Shown here piece by piece: positions 25,123-34,606 of a DNA stretch of 64,000 bases. The stretch is taken from NCBI GenBank assembly GCA_024636975.1, contig JAGXGA010000030.1, positions 1-64,000 on the forward strand. The letters are read 5' to 3'. The stretch comes from Mariniphaga sp. Lineage in GTDB: Bacteria > Bacteroidota > Bacteroidia > Bacteroidales > Prolixibacteraceae. Both the position numbers and the translations under genes were made by a program. Position 1 is the first letter of the stretch, and the number at the start of each line of letters is the position of its first letter. The notes below the pieces were generated by a model, which saw only the letters and a program-made list of their open reading frames with translations, made no database searches and was not told the origin of the DNA.

Positions 25123-25917
25123 CTACAAAGGTTTAAGTTTTGGCGACAAAAAATAATACAATTTTGGAATAAATCGACGGATGTATACCATAATAATTTC
25201 CTTTCCGCCAACAAGGATTTCTTTTTGCTCTTTTTTCAGTTTCCGGACTATAATTCCGGCACTTTTTTCTGCGGTCATTCCTTGTGCCTGCCCTTCATCC
25301 ATCTTCCCGTGGGTAGTGCCATCACTACTGATGGCGTTAACTGAAATATCCGTCTGGATACGTCCGGGAATGATGAGTGAAATGCGTATGTTTTTGTTAC
25401 TGCTTTCAGCCCGCAGGCTTTCAAAAAATCCGTGCAGGGCATGTTTTGATGCTGAATAGGCCGAACGGTAAGGAAAGCCAAATTTACCCACCACGCTTGA
25501 TGTGACGGCAATATGGCCCCCACCATTATTAATCATGGCAGGCAGAATAGCCTTTGTAAGGGCTATGGTTCCAAAAAAGTTTACCTCAAAAATTTTCCGG
25601 TCAACGTTCAATGGGGTTTCATATGCTAACGACCGCTGGCTGATTCCTCCGAAATGATACAGGCAATCGGGTGTTATCCCTTTCGAAAGTACAATTTTTG
25701 CGGCTGAAACAACTGAATCTTCAAGCGCTAAATCAAAGGGTACAGTGAGTACTGAACTGCCATTCTTTTCACAACAGTCCGCAGTTTCCTTTAATGAAGC
25801 CTCATTTCTGCCTGATAGAATAAGGTGAGCATTCTTTTTCGATAATTCAATGGCTACAGCTTGTCCTATGCCGGAAGAGGCACCAGTAATCCATATATTC
25901 TTTCCTGAATAATTCAT
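25123..25917 (-). CDS. short-chain dehydrogenase/reductase
   Basis: The 264-residue protein has the classical SDR set: cofactor motif TGASSGIG (about 11-18), HFGG in the NNAG position (about 91-94), catalytic Ser in VTSSV, and YxxxK in YSASKHA. The Arg following the nucleotide-binding strand (SGRNEASL) favours NADP(H). The C-terminus (YIRRFIPKLYYFLSPKLKPL) is hydrophobic and basic, as in membrane-associated DHRS7-like enzymes. It precedes the VOC gene by 15 bp. The substrate is not predictable. Confidence 0.92.
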   Translation of the reverse strand: MNYSGKNIWITGASSGIGQAVAIELSKKNAHLILSGRNEASLKETADCCEKNGSSVLTVPFDLALEDSVVSAAKIVLSKGITPDCLYHFGGISQRSLAYETPLNVDRKIFEVNFFGTIALTKAILPAMINNGGGHIAVTSSVVGKFGFPYRSAYSASKHALHGFFESLRAESSNKNIRISLIIPGRIQTDISVNAISSDGTTHGKMDEGQAQGMTAEKSAGIIVRKLKKEQKEILVGGKEIIMVYIRRFIPKLYYFLSPKLKPL

Positions 25918-26125
25918 CCCAACAGCTTTTGAAGCCTACGAAGATAACAGATTTTTTTTCGTGAATACGTGGAACCCGACAATCTTAAATACTCTGAGCT
26001 ATCATTCAATATTGTATAATTATCAGCAAATTCAGTTGTATCTATGGAAGAAGAAAGAGGAAATTGGTTGAAAACCATTAATTTGTTGGTTTGAAGTGAA
26101 TGTGGGGAATATAGAGAAACAAAGT

Positions 26126-26524
26126 TTAGCTGTTATCCGCTTTTATTGAATCAATTAGTTTTTTAAGTTGCTCCTGTTTTAATGGTTTGTTCCAGAACCC
26201 ATAAACCGACTCATGTTGCCCTGCATGTTTTTTTTCAATGGCAAGTACCGAATTTGTAAGCATGATTACTCGTGTTTCAGGACTGTAACGCATGTGGTCA
26301 TTTTCATAGTGTTTTATAAATTCGAATCCATTCATGCCCGGCATATTGATGTCAACAAAAATGACATCAGGAAAATTATTATCATTCCTGCAATTGTTCA
26401 AATAGCCAAGAGCTTCTACTCCTGATGTATATATATTGTAATCGGTTATGCCAGCCAATTCCAGAATAAATACCACCAGCTCGTTCGCAAGTTCATCGTC
26501 ATCAAGCAATAATACTTTTATCAT
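26126..26524 (-). CDS. single-domain response regulator
   Basis: The 132-residue protein is only a receiver domain. Acidic residues DDD (8-10) and phospho-acceptor D58 (IFVDINMPG) are intact, as are the switch Thr/Asn (MLTNS) and the Lys in FWNKPL. There is no output domain. It lies 5 bp downstream of the large sensor kinase, so the pair is one transcript. Such CheY-like proteins act by phosphotransfer or protein binding rather than DNA binding. Confidence 0.95.
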   Translation of the reverse strand: MIKVLLLDDDELANELVVFILELAGITDYNIYTSGVEALGYLNNCRNDNNFPDVIFVDINMPGMNGFEFIKHYENDHMRYSPETRVIMLTNSVLAIEKKHAGQHESVYGFWNKPLKQEQLKKLIDSIKADNS

Positions 26525-26529
26525 CCCGG

Positions 26530-29500
26530 TTATTCTTTATACGGCATCAAATATACTTTAAAAGTGGTTCCTTCCGATTTCTTACTTTCAACTTCAATAC
26601 TGCCACCATTTTTTGTTACGATGCTTTTTACAAGATGGAGCCCCAGTCCACTGCCCTTAATTTTCGATGTAAAGCGTTTAAAAGGTTTAAACAAATCATC
26701 GCCATATTGTCTGAGATCGATGCCGGTTCCATTATCTGAAAACGAAAGCCAGACAAATGATTTTTCGCAACCCGACCGGATATCAATCACCAGTTTCCTG
26801 TCATCCAATCTGAACTTCATTGCATTGCTGAGCATATTTCTGAAGATACTGTATACATACGTTTCAATGTATGCTATGGATTTACATTCTGAAAAATCAG
26901 TGTGTATTTCAGGTTGAACAGAATTAATTTCTTCACTTAATTCTGCAATAACATTTGAAAACACTTTATGAAAATGGATCAGTTTTGTTCCTGAATCAAG
27001 GTCTTTTTCTACAGCCAACACCTTAACCAATCCTGATATTGTATTGTCGAGGGTTTCTATTACTTCTGAATACCTTTGTTGCAACTTAAGTTTCTTTTCA
27101 GTATCATCAGTGTTCTCAATAACCTTTGTCAGCATTTGAAGATTCGATACGGGTGCTTTCAGATCATGAGCGGCTGCGAATACAAATGTATCCATCAGCT
27201 CGTTCATTCTCTTAAGCTCCTTACTGCGGTTTTTTTCCTTCTTATAAGCATCAATTACCTTTTTCTTTTCTGTAACATCCTGGCATATGCTTAACGCCTG
27301 CATAGTTTTCCCGTTATTGTCAGCCTTAAAAAACAGATCACGCACATCCAGCCAGTGAATTTTTCCATTCCTGTCTTTTATCCTGAATTCGGTTTCTCTG
27401 ACTTCACCCGGTTTCAGATTAGACATCTTTGCCATTTCATTTATTCGTCGTTTTAAATCATCAGGGTGCAGCATCTGTTCGAAGCCCTTCCTGTCCGACG
27501 AATATACTTCTTCAGGTAAATAACCAAGGATAGAAGTTATTCCTTCATTTACATATATTATTTTCCATTTTTCAATATCGTAAACAAATAATAAATCAGG
27601 TATTGAATCGGTTACCAGCTGAGTAAATTTTCTGTTTTCCAGGAGCTCGGCAGTACGCTTTTTAACTTCTTTCTCAAGCTGAATCCGGTAATTATCTTCC
27701 GCTTTCTTCAGACTTTCTTCTGCACGGGCCCATTCAACAGCAGCCCATGTTCGTTCAGCAGTTTCATCCAGAAGGGCTATTTCTTCATTTGTCCAGTAAT
27801 GTTTTTCCTTAAAGTGAACAAAAAGAATAGCCAAAAGCTTTCCATTTTTTAATAAAGGTTTATTTATTGTTGCTCCAATCTGGAGATTACGATGTTCTTC
27901 CTTTTCTTTAGCTGAGACAGAGGGATCAAAGGCTATATCGTCTCTCATTACGGTTTGGCCTTTTTGAAATTCCTTCAAAAAACCGGAGCCGTAATCATTA
28001 TAATTGAAAATGCCTTCAATTCGGTGAACACCATTGGTGTAATTTCGTCTGACAGTAACTGTTGTTCCGTCGCCGTTATCTTCTGCATACCCGGCTCTGT
28101 CGGCGCCTAAGTGTTCACCCAGAATACAAACTGCTTTATACTGGATATGCACCGGGTCATCAAGAAAGTGAAGAGCATCGGAAAGCTTTAATAAATAAGC
28201 CTTTTTTTCTTCTGCAGTTTTAAGTTCAAGTTCTATTTTCTTCTGTTGAGTAATGTCTTGAACAACTGTAACCCCTCCAATAATACTACCTGATTCATCA
28301 CGAATGGGAGCAGCATTGCTTAAGATAAAAGCCTTTTCCCCATCAAAGCGTTGAATTTGAACTTCTTCACCGATAATAGTTTCCCCGTTCTGAATAGCAC
28401 GAGCCATCGCCCAGTCTTCAGCTTCAAGAGGTTTATCTGATCCAGACTTCCAACGTTTATATTTCTTATAGTCTTTTATACCCGAAGCAAAACGTCCATG
28501 CTCGCCCCATATCTCATTTGTAATGTCGTTGCTTTGAATCAGCCTGCCATTCTTGTCAGCAATCCATACTGCAATTGGCAATGAATCGAGTGTGGCGGTA
28601 AAAACTGCCTTTTCGCGGTCAATTTTATTAAACAACTCCTCTTTTTCTTTTTCTTCCTTTTTCCGATCAGTAATGTCATAAAACAAAACACCTATTTGTT
28701 TCAGTTCCGGGTCATCAATTGGAAAAGCATACACACTCCACCAACGCTTTAGAGGAGTAGAAAAATATTCGAATCGGTCCGATTTTCGGGTAAGAGCAAC
28801 AGATCCGTACTTTTGAAACCAGAATTCATCCTGGTTGGCAGCAATGTCACGCATCCATTTCCCTTTGCCATCCTTAATTCCTGTCTGGCTTTCGAATGAA
28901 GGGCTTACTTCAAGAAACAGGTAATCTACAGGTTTCCCATTTTTATCGAATTTTAACTTTATTGTACAGTATCCCTGGTCGATTGAATTAAAAAGGGCAT
29001 TGTACCGGTCAACAGCTTTATTCTTTATATCTTCCTTTAAATGAAGTAACTCCTGTTCCTTATTTTTCTGTTCAGTAATATCGGTAACAGTTGTTGCAAC
29101 CCCGTCATTTAGTTTGACAACCGATTGAAAAAAGAAATTATTAAATTTTTCATGTGTGTATTCAATTTCTGTCTGCTCGGGCACTCCTGTATTGGTTACG
29201 CGAACCAGCCGATCAAAAATGCCGGTTTTAGCAACACCCGGATTATTCTTCAGCAAACTCTTACCGGTTACATCACCTAATACTTTAATGGAAAGGTGAT
29301 TTTGCAGCAGCCATTTAAAATCAACTATTTTTCCCTGTTCATCCCTGACCGCTTCATAAACCTGTATTTGACTAAGCGAACTGTCGAGTGTAGCCTGTAG
29401 CAACTTTTCATTATATTTTAACTGAACCCGCGCCTTTCTTTGATCGGAAATGTCAGAGAATGTAACCAGGCAGCCATCGTCCAGCTTTATGACTTTAACG

Positions 29501-29838
29501 GAAACCCAGTATTCAAAATCATCATAGTTGTATAATAATTCATCTTCCCATGATTGACCACTTTCAGTAACTTCCACATAATGGTTAAACAATCCTGAGT
29601 GCAGACTTCCGGGAAATTCGTTTAGTAGCCTCTTTCCAGAAAGCCCTTCACGGTCAAGGGTTTCTATCAGTTTTTTGTTTGCATATAAAAATTTAAAATC
29701 GACTATATCACTATTATTGTCCCGAATTGATTTCAGGACCATAACTTCCAATAAGGAATTCTCAAGAATTGTCTTTATCCATAATTCATAATCTACAATT
29801 TCATCATTCAACCCCGTACCTTGTTTTTTTTCCTGCAT
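26530..29838 (-). CDS. soluble multi-PAS/GAF sensor histidine kinase
   Basis: The start chosen at 29838 gives 1,102 residues; an alternative ATG at 29904 adds 22. Domains in order: four PAS-type folds (about 20-130, 145-255, 280-390, 405-530, several ending in FSDISDQRK, VTDITEQ, FYDITDRKKEE or VQDITQQKK), a GAF domain (about 550-710), a fifth PAS (about 735-865), HisKA with the phospho-His at about 891 (FAAAHDLKAPVSNL), and HATPase (NAMKFR N-box, DNGTGID G1, KGSGLGLHLV G2). There is no clear transmembrane segment, so it senses a cytoplasmic signal. It feeds the adjacent single-domain receiver. Confidence 0.92.
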   Translation of the reverse strand: MQEKKQGTGLNDEIVDYELWIKTILENSLLEVMVLKSIRDNNSDIVDFKFLYANKKLIETLDREGLSGKRLLNEFPGSLHSGLFNHYVEVTESGQSWEDELLYNYDDFEYWVSVKVIKLDDGCLVTFSDISDQRKARVQLKYNEKLLQATLDSSLSQIQVYEAVRDEQGKIVDFKWLLQNHLSIKVLGDVTGKSLLKNNPGVAKTGIFDRLVRVTNTGVPEQTEIEYTHEKFNNFFFQSVVKLNDGVATTVTDITEQKNKEQELLHLKEDIKNKAVDRYNALFNSIDQGYCTIKLKFDKNGKPVDYLFLEVSPSFESQTGIKDGKGKWMRDIAANQDEFWFQKYGSVALTRKSDRFEYFSTPLKRWWSVYAFPIDDPELKQIGVLFYDITDRKKEEKEKEELFNKIDREKAVFTATLDSLPIAVWIADKNGRLIQSNDITNEIWGEHGRFASGIKDYKKYKRWKSGSDKPLEAEDWAMARAIQNGETIIGEEVQIQRFDGEKAFILSNAAPIRDESGSIIGGVTVVQDITQQKKIELELKTAEEKKAYLLKLSDALHFLDDPVHIQYKAVCILGEHLGADRAGYAEDNGDGTTVTVRRNYTNGVHRIEGIFNYNDYGSGFLKEFQKGQTVMRDDIAFDPSVSAKEKEEHRNLQIGATINKPLLKNGKLLAILFVHFKEKHYWTNEEIALLDETAERTWAAVEWARAEESLKKAEDNYRIQLEKEVKKRTAELLENRKFTQLVTDSIPDLLFVYDIEKWKIIYVNEGITSILGYLPEEVYSSDRKGFEQMLHPDDLKRRINEMAKMSNLKPGEVRETEFRIKDRNGKIHWLDVRDLFFKADNNGKTMQALSICQDVTEKKKVIDAYKKEKNRSKELKRMNELMDTFVFAAAHDLKAPVSNLQMLTKVIENTDDTEKKLKLQQRYSEVIETLDNTISGLVKVLAVEKDLDSGTKLIHFHKVFSNVIAELSEEINSVQPEIHTDFSECKSIAYIETYVYSIFRNMLSNAMKFRLDDRKLVIDIRSGCEKSFVWLSFSDNGTGIDLRQYGDDLFKPFKRFTSKIKGSGLGLHLVKSIVTKNGGSIEVESKKSEGTTFKVYLMPYKE

Positions 29839-30023
29839 CGCGTTTTTTATGATTGAATTATGTGACAGGTAACCTACAAAAAAGATATAGCAATAATCAT
29901 ACAAATGAGCAAATCTGAGAATACTACCAATTTACTTTCAAAATATAAATTGATCCATTATCCACAAAAGAACAACCGGCAATTCAGTTTGTTTAGTGGT
30001 TTGAGATGTGATTTAAATACTTT

Positions 30024-30887
30024 TTAATTAGTCTCATGAATTGATTTTAATCCCTCTAAATTCGCTTCAAGTATTTCCTTTACGTCAGCATCTTCTATAT
30101 GCCCCAAAATTCCGTATGGGCCATGATATCCATTTTCTTCCAGAACAGCAATCATATCAGCTTCTCTTTCCCCGTTGCCTATCGGCAGAATTTTTGGGCC
30201 GTCAGGGTTCATGCCGTTTAAGTTCACAGCCCACAGATGAGGCTTCATTAACTTTACCAGGTCAGGGAATTCATCAATCATATCGTGGGCGTGGTGAAAA
30301 TTAAAAACTATGCCAATATCCAGCCTGGGCATCGATTCTATAATGCTCACCAGGTTTTCAGGTCTGCCAAACCAGCCACCATGATTATATAACCCTACCT
30401 TGCAACCCAGGTCTTCTGCTTCAAGGCTTATGTAGGAAATCATCTCAGCAGCTTTTTCAATTTTTTGCTCATCATCCGAATCATCGAAATAATCCTCTGG
30501 AAAACTCACCCATATCTGGGTTTCAAGCTGAGTTTCAGCCAGGGCTTCCAAAACCTTTTGGTTATTTTCGGAAAGATTCCCGGCTGCATCCTGATTGTCG
30601 ATCCACATCCACACCGCAATCACATCAATGTTGTTTTCCTTTGCAAGTTGAATTTCCCGGGCCATTTCGGGCAGATGTTCTTGCCGCCAATCGTATGCAT
30701 AAGCTTTAAATCCAAGGTCCTTCAACATATCAATTCGCTGTTCAGGAGTTCTTTCCTGGTTATCGAACGGTACAATACACCAGGCATAGTAGTTTTCCAT
30801 GTTAATCTCATTGGTATTGGTGTTCTTGCAATTAGTGAATATGAATATGCCAATTGCTGCAATAAAAAACAGAATGTTTCTGCGCAT
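30024..30887 (-). CDS. TIM-barrel sugar isomerase/epimerase-like lipoprotein
   Basis: The 287-residue protein has a lipoprotein signal (FIFTNCKN, Cys 20) and an AP-endonuclease-2 / xylose-isomerase-like barrel. Supporting segments are LKDLGFKAYAYDW, VGLYNHGGWFGRPENL, FNFHHAHDM and GYHGPYGILGHIED. Export as a lipoprotein is unusual for isomerases but common among Bacteroidota paralogues in glycan loci. It stands alone, divergent from the epimerase-like gene at 31100. The substrate is unknown. Confidence 0.82.
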   Translation of the reverse strand: MRRNILFFIAAIGIFIFTNCKNTNTNEINMENYYAWCIVPFDNQERTPEQRIDMLKDLGFKAYAYDWRQEHLPEMAREIQLAKENNIDVIAVWMWIDNQDAAGNLSENNQKVLEALAETQLETQIWVSFPEDYFDDSDDEQKIEKAAEMISYISLEAEDLGCKVGLYNHGGWFGRPENLVSIIESMPRLDIGIVFNFHHAHDMIDEFPDLVKLMKPHLWAVNLNGMNPDGPKILPIGNGEREADMIAVLEENGYHGPYGILGHIEDADVKEILEANLEGLKSIHETN

Positions 30888-31099
30888 GATTTATAATTTA
30901 AATTTAATTTTTAACAACGTCAGTTATGTGCCCGGTAAAATAAAATTGATTTAAGATTATGTCCGATATCTATAAAATCTTAAATAATTATAATGTTTAT
31001 AAAATATTATGGGCCAATTTAATAATTTATCCTGAAAATGTGCTAAATTGGGATAACAGTAAATTAAAAGTAAGCAAGCCCCGCCGAAATAATTTAATT

Positions 31100-31918
31100 A
31101 TGCACACTACAATTTCTATTCTTGGATGTGGTTGGCTGGGTACCCAGCTTGGAAAAAGCCTGCTGTCGAAAGGTTTTCATGTAAACGGATCAACCACTAC
31201 TCCTTCACGTATCTTTGAGTTGGCAGAAGTAGAAATAAAGCCTTTCTATCTGAAAATAGAACCAGGTACTGATAATATAATTTCAGAGGACTTCTTTAAT
31301 GCCGATGTGCTGGTGATTTCACTTCCGCCAGGCCGCGACAGATTGGTAGAATCAGTGTTTCCGGGGCAAATAGTGGAAATTATTAAGCTTATCAGACAAA
31401 CCGGAATCCCAAAAGTGCTTTTTATTTCATCTACTTCGGTTTATGAAGCGACAAACAGAGAAGTTTATGAGGGAAAGGAAGGGAATCCGGAAAAACCATC
31501 GGGACGGGCATTGTTAAAAGCCGAAAAATTGTTGCTCGATGAAACAAGCTTTAAAACAACTGTAGTTCGTTTTGGAGGATTAATTGGCCCCGGCCGGAAT
31601 CCTGCCCGGTTTTTTGCTGGTAAAGAAAATATCCCCGGGAAGGTTCCTGTTAACCTGATTCATAGTACCGATTGTATTAATATTATCATGAAAATTATTG
31701 AAAAAGACATCTGGGGCGATGTCTTTAATGCCTGCAGTCCGGAACATCCGACACGAGAGGAATTTTATCGGACAGCATGTGCAATCAGCCGGTTACCGGC
31801 TCCGCATTTTATTGATAAACCAGAGAATTACAGAATTATCAAAAGCGATAAACTACGAGAGAAGCTGAATTACAAATTTCATTATGTCAATCCAATGGAC
31901 TACCTGTCCGATATTTAG
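31100..31918 (+). CDS. NAD-dependent epimerase-like protein (YeeZ type)
   Basis: I place the start at 31100, where MHTTISILGCGWLGTQLG begins directly with the nucleotide-binding glycine motif. The longer frame from 30959 adds 47 residues of AT-rich, low-information sequence. The 272-residue product has LPPGRDR after strand four, a catalytic-type FISSTSVYE, and VVRFGGLIGPGRNPARF near the substrate site. It belongs to the extended SDR group related to E. coli YeeZ, whose function is not settled. It is a monocistronic gene. Confidence 0.85.
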   Translation: MHTTISILGCGWLGTQLGKSLLSKGFHVNGSTTTPSRIFELAEVEIKPFYLKIEPGTDNIISEDFFNADVLVISLPPGRDRLVESVFPGQIVEIIKLIRQTGIPKVLFISSTSVYEATNREVYEGKEGNPEKPSGRALLKAEKLLLDETSFKTTVVRFGGLIGPGRNPARFFAGKENIPGKVPVNLIHSTDCINIIMKIIEKDIWGDVFNACSPEHPTREEFYRTACAISRLPAPHFIDKPENYRIIKSDKLREKLNYKFHYVNPMDYLSDI

Positions 31919-32123
31919 AGTTAACCGAATTAAATCTTTTATTAAAAGTTTCTGCTCCCGGATCAAATGAAAAGGTGATTCGTTGTATTTCTAAACTTCC
32001 TTTTTTAATAGCCTTTTTTAGTACAATTTTTTGTTAATGAATTTGAAACAACCAGTAACTTATCTTAACAGCATTGCTTTTATTTTATTTTTGTGTTTCA
32101 TTTATTAAAAAAAATTGAATCCG

Positions 32124-34304
32124 ATGAGATACAAGAAACTTCTTGTTGTTTTATTTATATTTTCAGTTTTACAGCTTCAGTCCAAAGAGGGTATGTGGAT
32201 TCCTCTTTTGCTTGAAAAATATAACCTGGCTGAAATGCAGGAAATGGGCTTTGAACTTTCTGCAAAGGATATTTACGATATAAACAATGCAAGCATGAAG
32301 GATGCAGTGGTTGTTTTTGGAGGAGGATGCACCGGGGAGATGATTTCTGATGAAGGGCTGTTAATTACCAACCACCATTGTGGATACCGGCAAATTCAGT
32401 CGCACAGTTCAATCGAAAATGATTACCTGAGTAATGGATTTTGGGCTATGAGCAGGGAAGAGGAACTTCCCAACCCCGGGTTGACTGTTCGATTCCTGGA
32501 ATATATGGAAGATGTTACCGATGAAGTACTTGAAGGTACCGAGGTTTTTGACACAGAGGGAAGAGAAGAAAAAATAAAGGATAATACAAGGAAGATTGAA
32601 CACAAGGCTTCTGAAAGGGGAAAATTCTTTACCCAGATAAAACCACTTTTCTATGGCAATCAGTATTTTATATACGTATACAAAGTTTACCGCGATGTAC
32701 GGTTGGTAGGCGCTCCTCCGTCAGCCATCGGTAAATTCGGGGGCGACACCGATAACTGGATGTGGCCGCGCCATAACGGCGACTTTGCCCTTTACAGGGT
32801 TTATTCCGGAAAAGACAATGAGCCTTCAGCTTATTCGCCTGATAACGTACCTTATAAGCCAAAGAAATATTTTCCCATTTCACTTGAAGGTGTAAAACCT
32901 GGTGATTTCACAATGGTTCTTGGAAACCCCGGAAGCACTATGCAGTATGTTCCCTCTCATGAAGTGGATATGATTATGAACCAGCGCGACCCTGACCGCG
33001 TGGCTATACGGGATAAAAAACTTGAAATAATCAAAGCAGATATGGAGTCGAACCCACTGGTCAGGATTCAATATTCCGCGAAATCAGCATCTATTAGCAA
33101 TGCATGGAAAAAATGGCAAGGTGAGATTCTTGGTTTGCAACGGCTTAATGCTGTGGAAAAGAAACAGGCCTTCGAAGAGGAATTCAGGAACTGGGCCATA
33201 GCGAATGAAACCTGGGAGAGCGAATACCAGCCGGTTTTTCAAAATTTTGATTCACTTTATGTCGTTTATCAGGACATCGTAAAAGCATCGGATTACTATT
33301 CGGAGATTGTTTTAAAGGGGGTGGAACTGTTTGATCTGGCATCGCGGTTCAACAACATTATCAGCAGCATTGAAAACCGGCAAACCAGGATTGCAAATGC
33401 ACAAATACTGGCTGCCGAAAAACGGGTGACTTCATTTTATAAAGATTACAACCAGCCTACCGACGAAAAACTATTTGAAGCTTTATTGCCGATGCTGAAT
33501 AATGATTTGCCGCCTGTGCACCTGCCGGAATACCTTCCGGAAATAATAAGCAAGCACGACAATGGGAAATTGGTTCGAAAAGTTTACCGTAAATCGGTTC
33601 TGACGGATATGAAAAAGCTGGAAGCGCTTCTGAAGAAGGGGAACCACCGGGAGTTGCTAAAATTGAGAGATGATCCAATGATCAAACTGTATAACCGCCT
33701 CAATTTTCATTACGAAGCAAATATAAAGCCTGTTCTCGACAATGTGAACAGCAGGATCAGGCAGAACATGAAGGTATATATGGCCGGGATTATGCAAATG
33801 AAAGAAGGGCAACCACTTTATCCCGATGCGAACCTGACACTTCGGGTGGCCTATGGTAAAGTAGAGGGGTATCAGCCCAGGGATGGTGTAAAATATACAC
33901 ACTATACCACCCTCGATGGCATTATGGATAAAGATAATCCTGAAATATACGACTACAATGTTCCCCAAAAACTGCGCGATCTTTATGAAACAGCGGATTT
34001 CGGTATGTATAAAACCGAAGAAGGATACCTGCCGGTTTGTTTTTTGGCATCGAACCATACAACCGGGGGCAATTCAGGAAGCCCGATTGTTAATGGCAAA
34101 GGCCATTTGATCGGACTGAATTTCGATAGGGTGTGGGAAAGCACAATGAGCGATATTATGTACGATCCGGATATGAGCCGTAACATTGCCATCGATATCC
34201 GCTATGCATTATTCATAATCGATAAGTTTGCTGGTGCCGGTTATTTGCTGGAAGAAATGGAGCTTGTTGGTATAGAAACAGAAGTAGTCGATAGTATTCA
34301 TTAA
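32124..34304 (+). CDS. dpp11: S46 dipeptidyl-peptidase, DPP11 type (Asp/Glu-specific)
   Basis: The ATG at 32124 gives a 726-residue protein with a signal peptide and the mature start KEGMWIP typical of S46. The catalytic triad is His85 in TNHHCGY, Asp in RHNGDFALYR, and Ser651 in GGNSGSPI. Eighteen residues after the Ser lies Arg (NFDRVWE), the position that is Arg in P. gingivalis DPP11 and Gly in DPP7; Arg there gives preference for Asp/Glu at P1. The enzyme is periplasmic and releases dipeptides for amino-acid feeding. A Bacteroidota-like minus-7 element (TATTTTTG) lies at 32086-32093, but a matching minus-33 box is not clear. Confidence 0.93.
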   Translation: MRYKKLLVVLFIFSVLQLQSKEGMWIPLLLEKYNLAEMQEMGFELSAKDIYDINNASMKDAVVVFGGGCTGEMISDEGLLITNHHCGYRQIQSHSSIENDYLSNGFWAMSREEELPNPGLTVRFLEYMEDVTDEVLEGTEVFDTEGREEKIKDNTRKIEHKASERGKFFTQIKPLFYGNQYFIYVYKVYRDVRLVGAPPSAIGKFGGDTDNWMWPRHNGDFALYRVYSGKDNEPSAYSPDNVPYKPKKYFPISLEGVKPGDFTMVLGNPGSTMQYVPSHEVDMIMNQRDPDRVAIRDKKLEIIKADMESNPLVRIQYSAKSASISNAWKKWQGEILGLQRLNAVEKKQAFEEEFRNWAIANETWESEYQPVFQNFDSLYVVYQDIVKASDYYSEIVLKGVELFDLASRFNNIISSIENRQTRIANAQILAAEKRVTSFYKDYNQPTDEKLFEALLPMLNNDLPPVHLPEYLPEIISKHDNGKLVRKVYRKSVLTDMKKLEALLKKGNHRELLKLRDDPMIKLYNRLNFHYEANIKPVLDNVNSRIRQNMKVYMAGIMQMKEGQPLYPDANLTLRVAYGKVEGYQPRDGVKYTHYTTLDGIMDKDNPEIYDYNVPQKLRDLYETADFGMYKTEEGYLPVCFLASNHTTGGNSGSPIVNGKGHLIGLNFDRVWESTMSDIMYDPDMSRNIAIDIRYALFIIDKFAGAGYLLEEMELVGIETEVVDSIH

Positions 34305-34606
34305 AACCTATTGAGATTTATTATTTTTTATTTGCCCATATCCCTGACTGTCATTTATTAACAGAATATTGGCCGGGAAAGCATGCGGATTGACTGAAGG
34401 GGCTTTAAAGTCTTTTTTGCTCAAAGCCAATAACAAAATAATAGCCATACCAAATTTTATAATAGAATTCCCTTCCAATTGGTTCGGCACCTACCGAGCC
34501 GGACGGCATTCTTAAACTATATTGCTACCCAGATTGAACTCCTATGGAGTTTTTGATCAGGACTTGTTGCCCGGTAAGGGTGAAAAAATTAAGCTGCAGT
34601 GCTACA
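34305..34606. other. gene-free spacer with a hairpin repeat
   Basis: The 302 bp lie between convergent genes. The only recognisable content is the CTACCC hairpin element copy at 34521-34555. No gene or clear terminator was seen. Confidence 0.6.
34521..34555 (+). repeat. dispersed CTACCC hairpin element, copy 2
   Basis: ATTGCTACCCAGATTG is followed by the triloop hairpin AACTCC-TAT-GGAGTT. Compared with copy 1 (GATTCC/GGAATC), both sides of the stem changed together, keeping the pairing. Confidence 0.7.
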
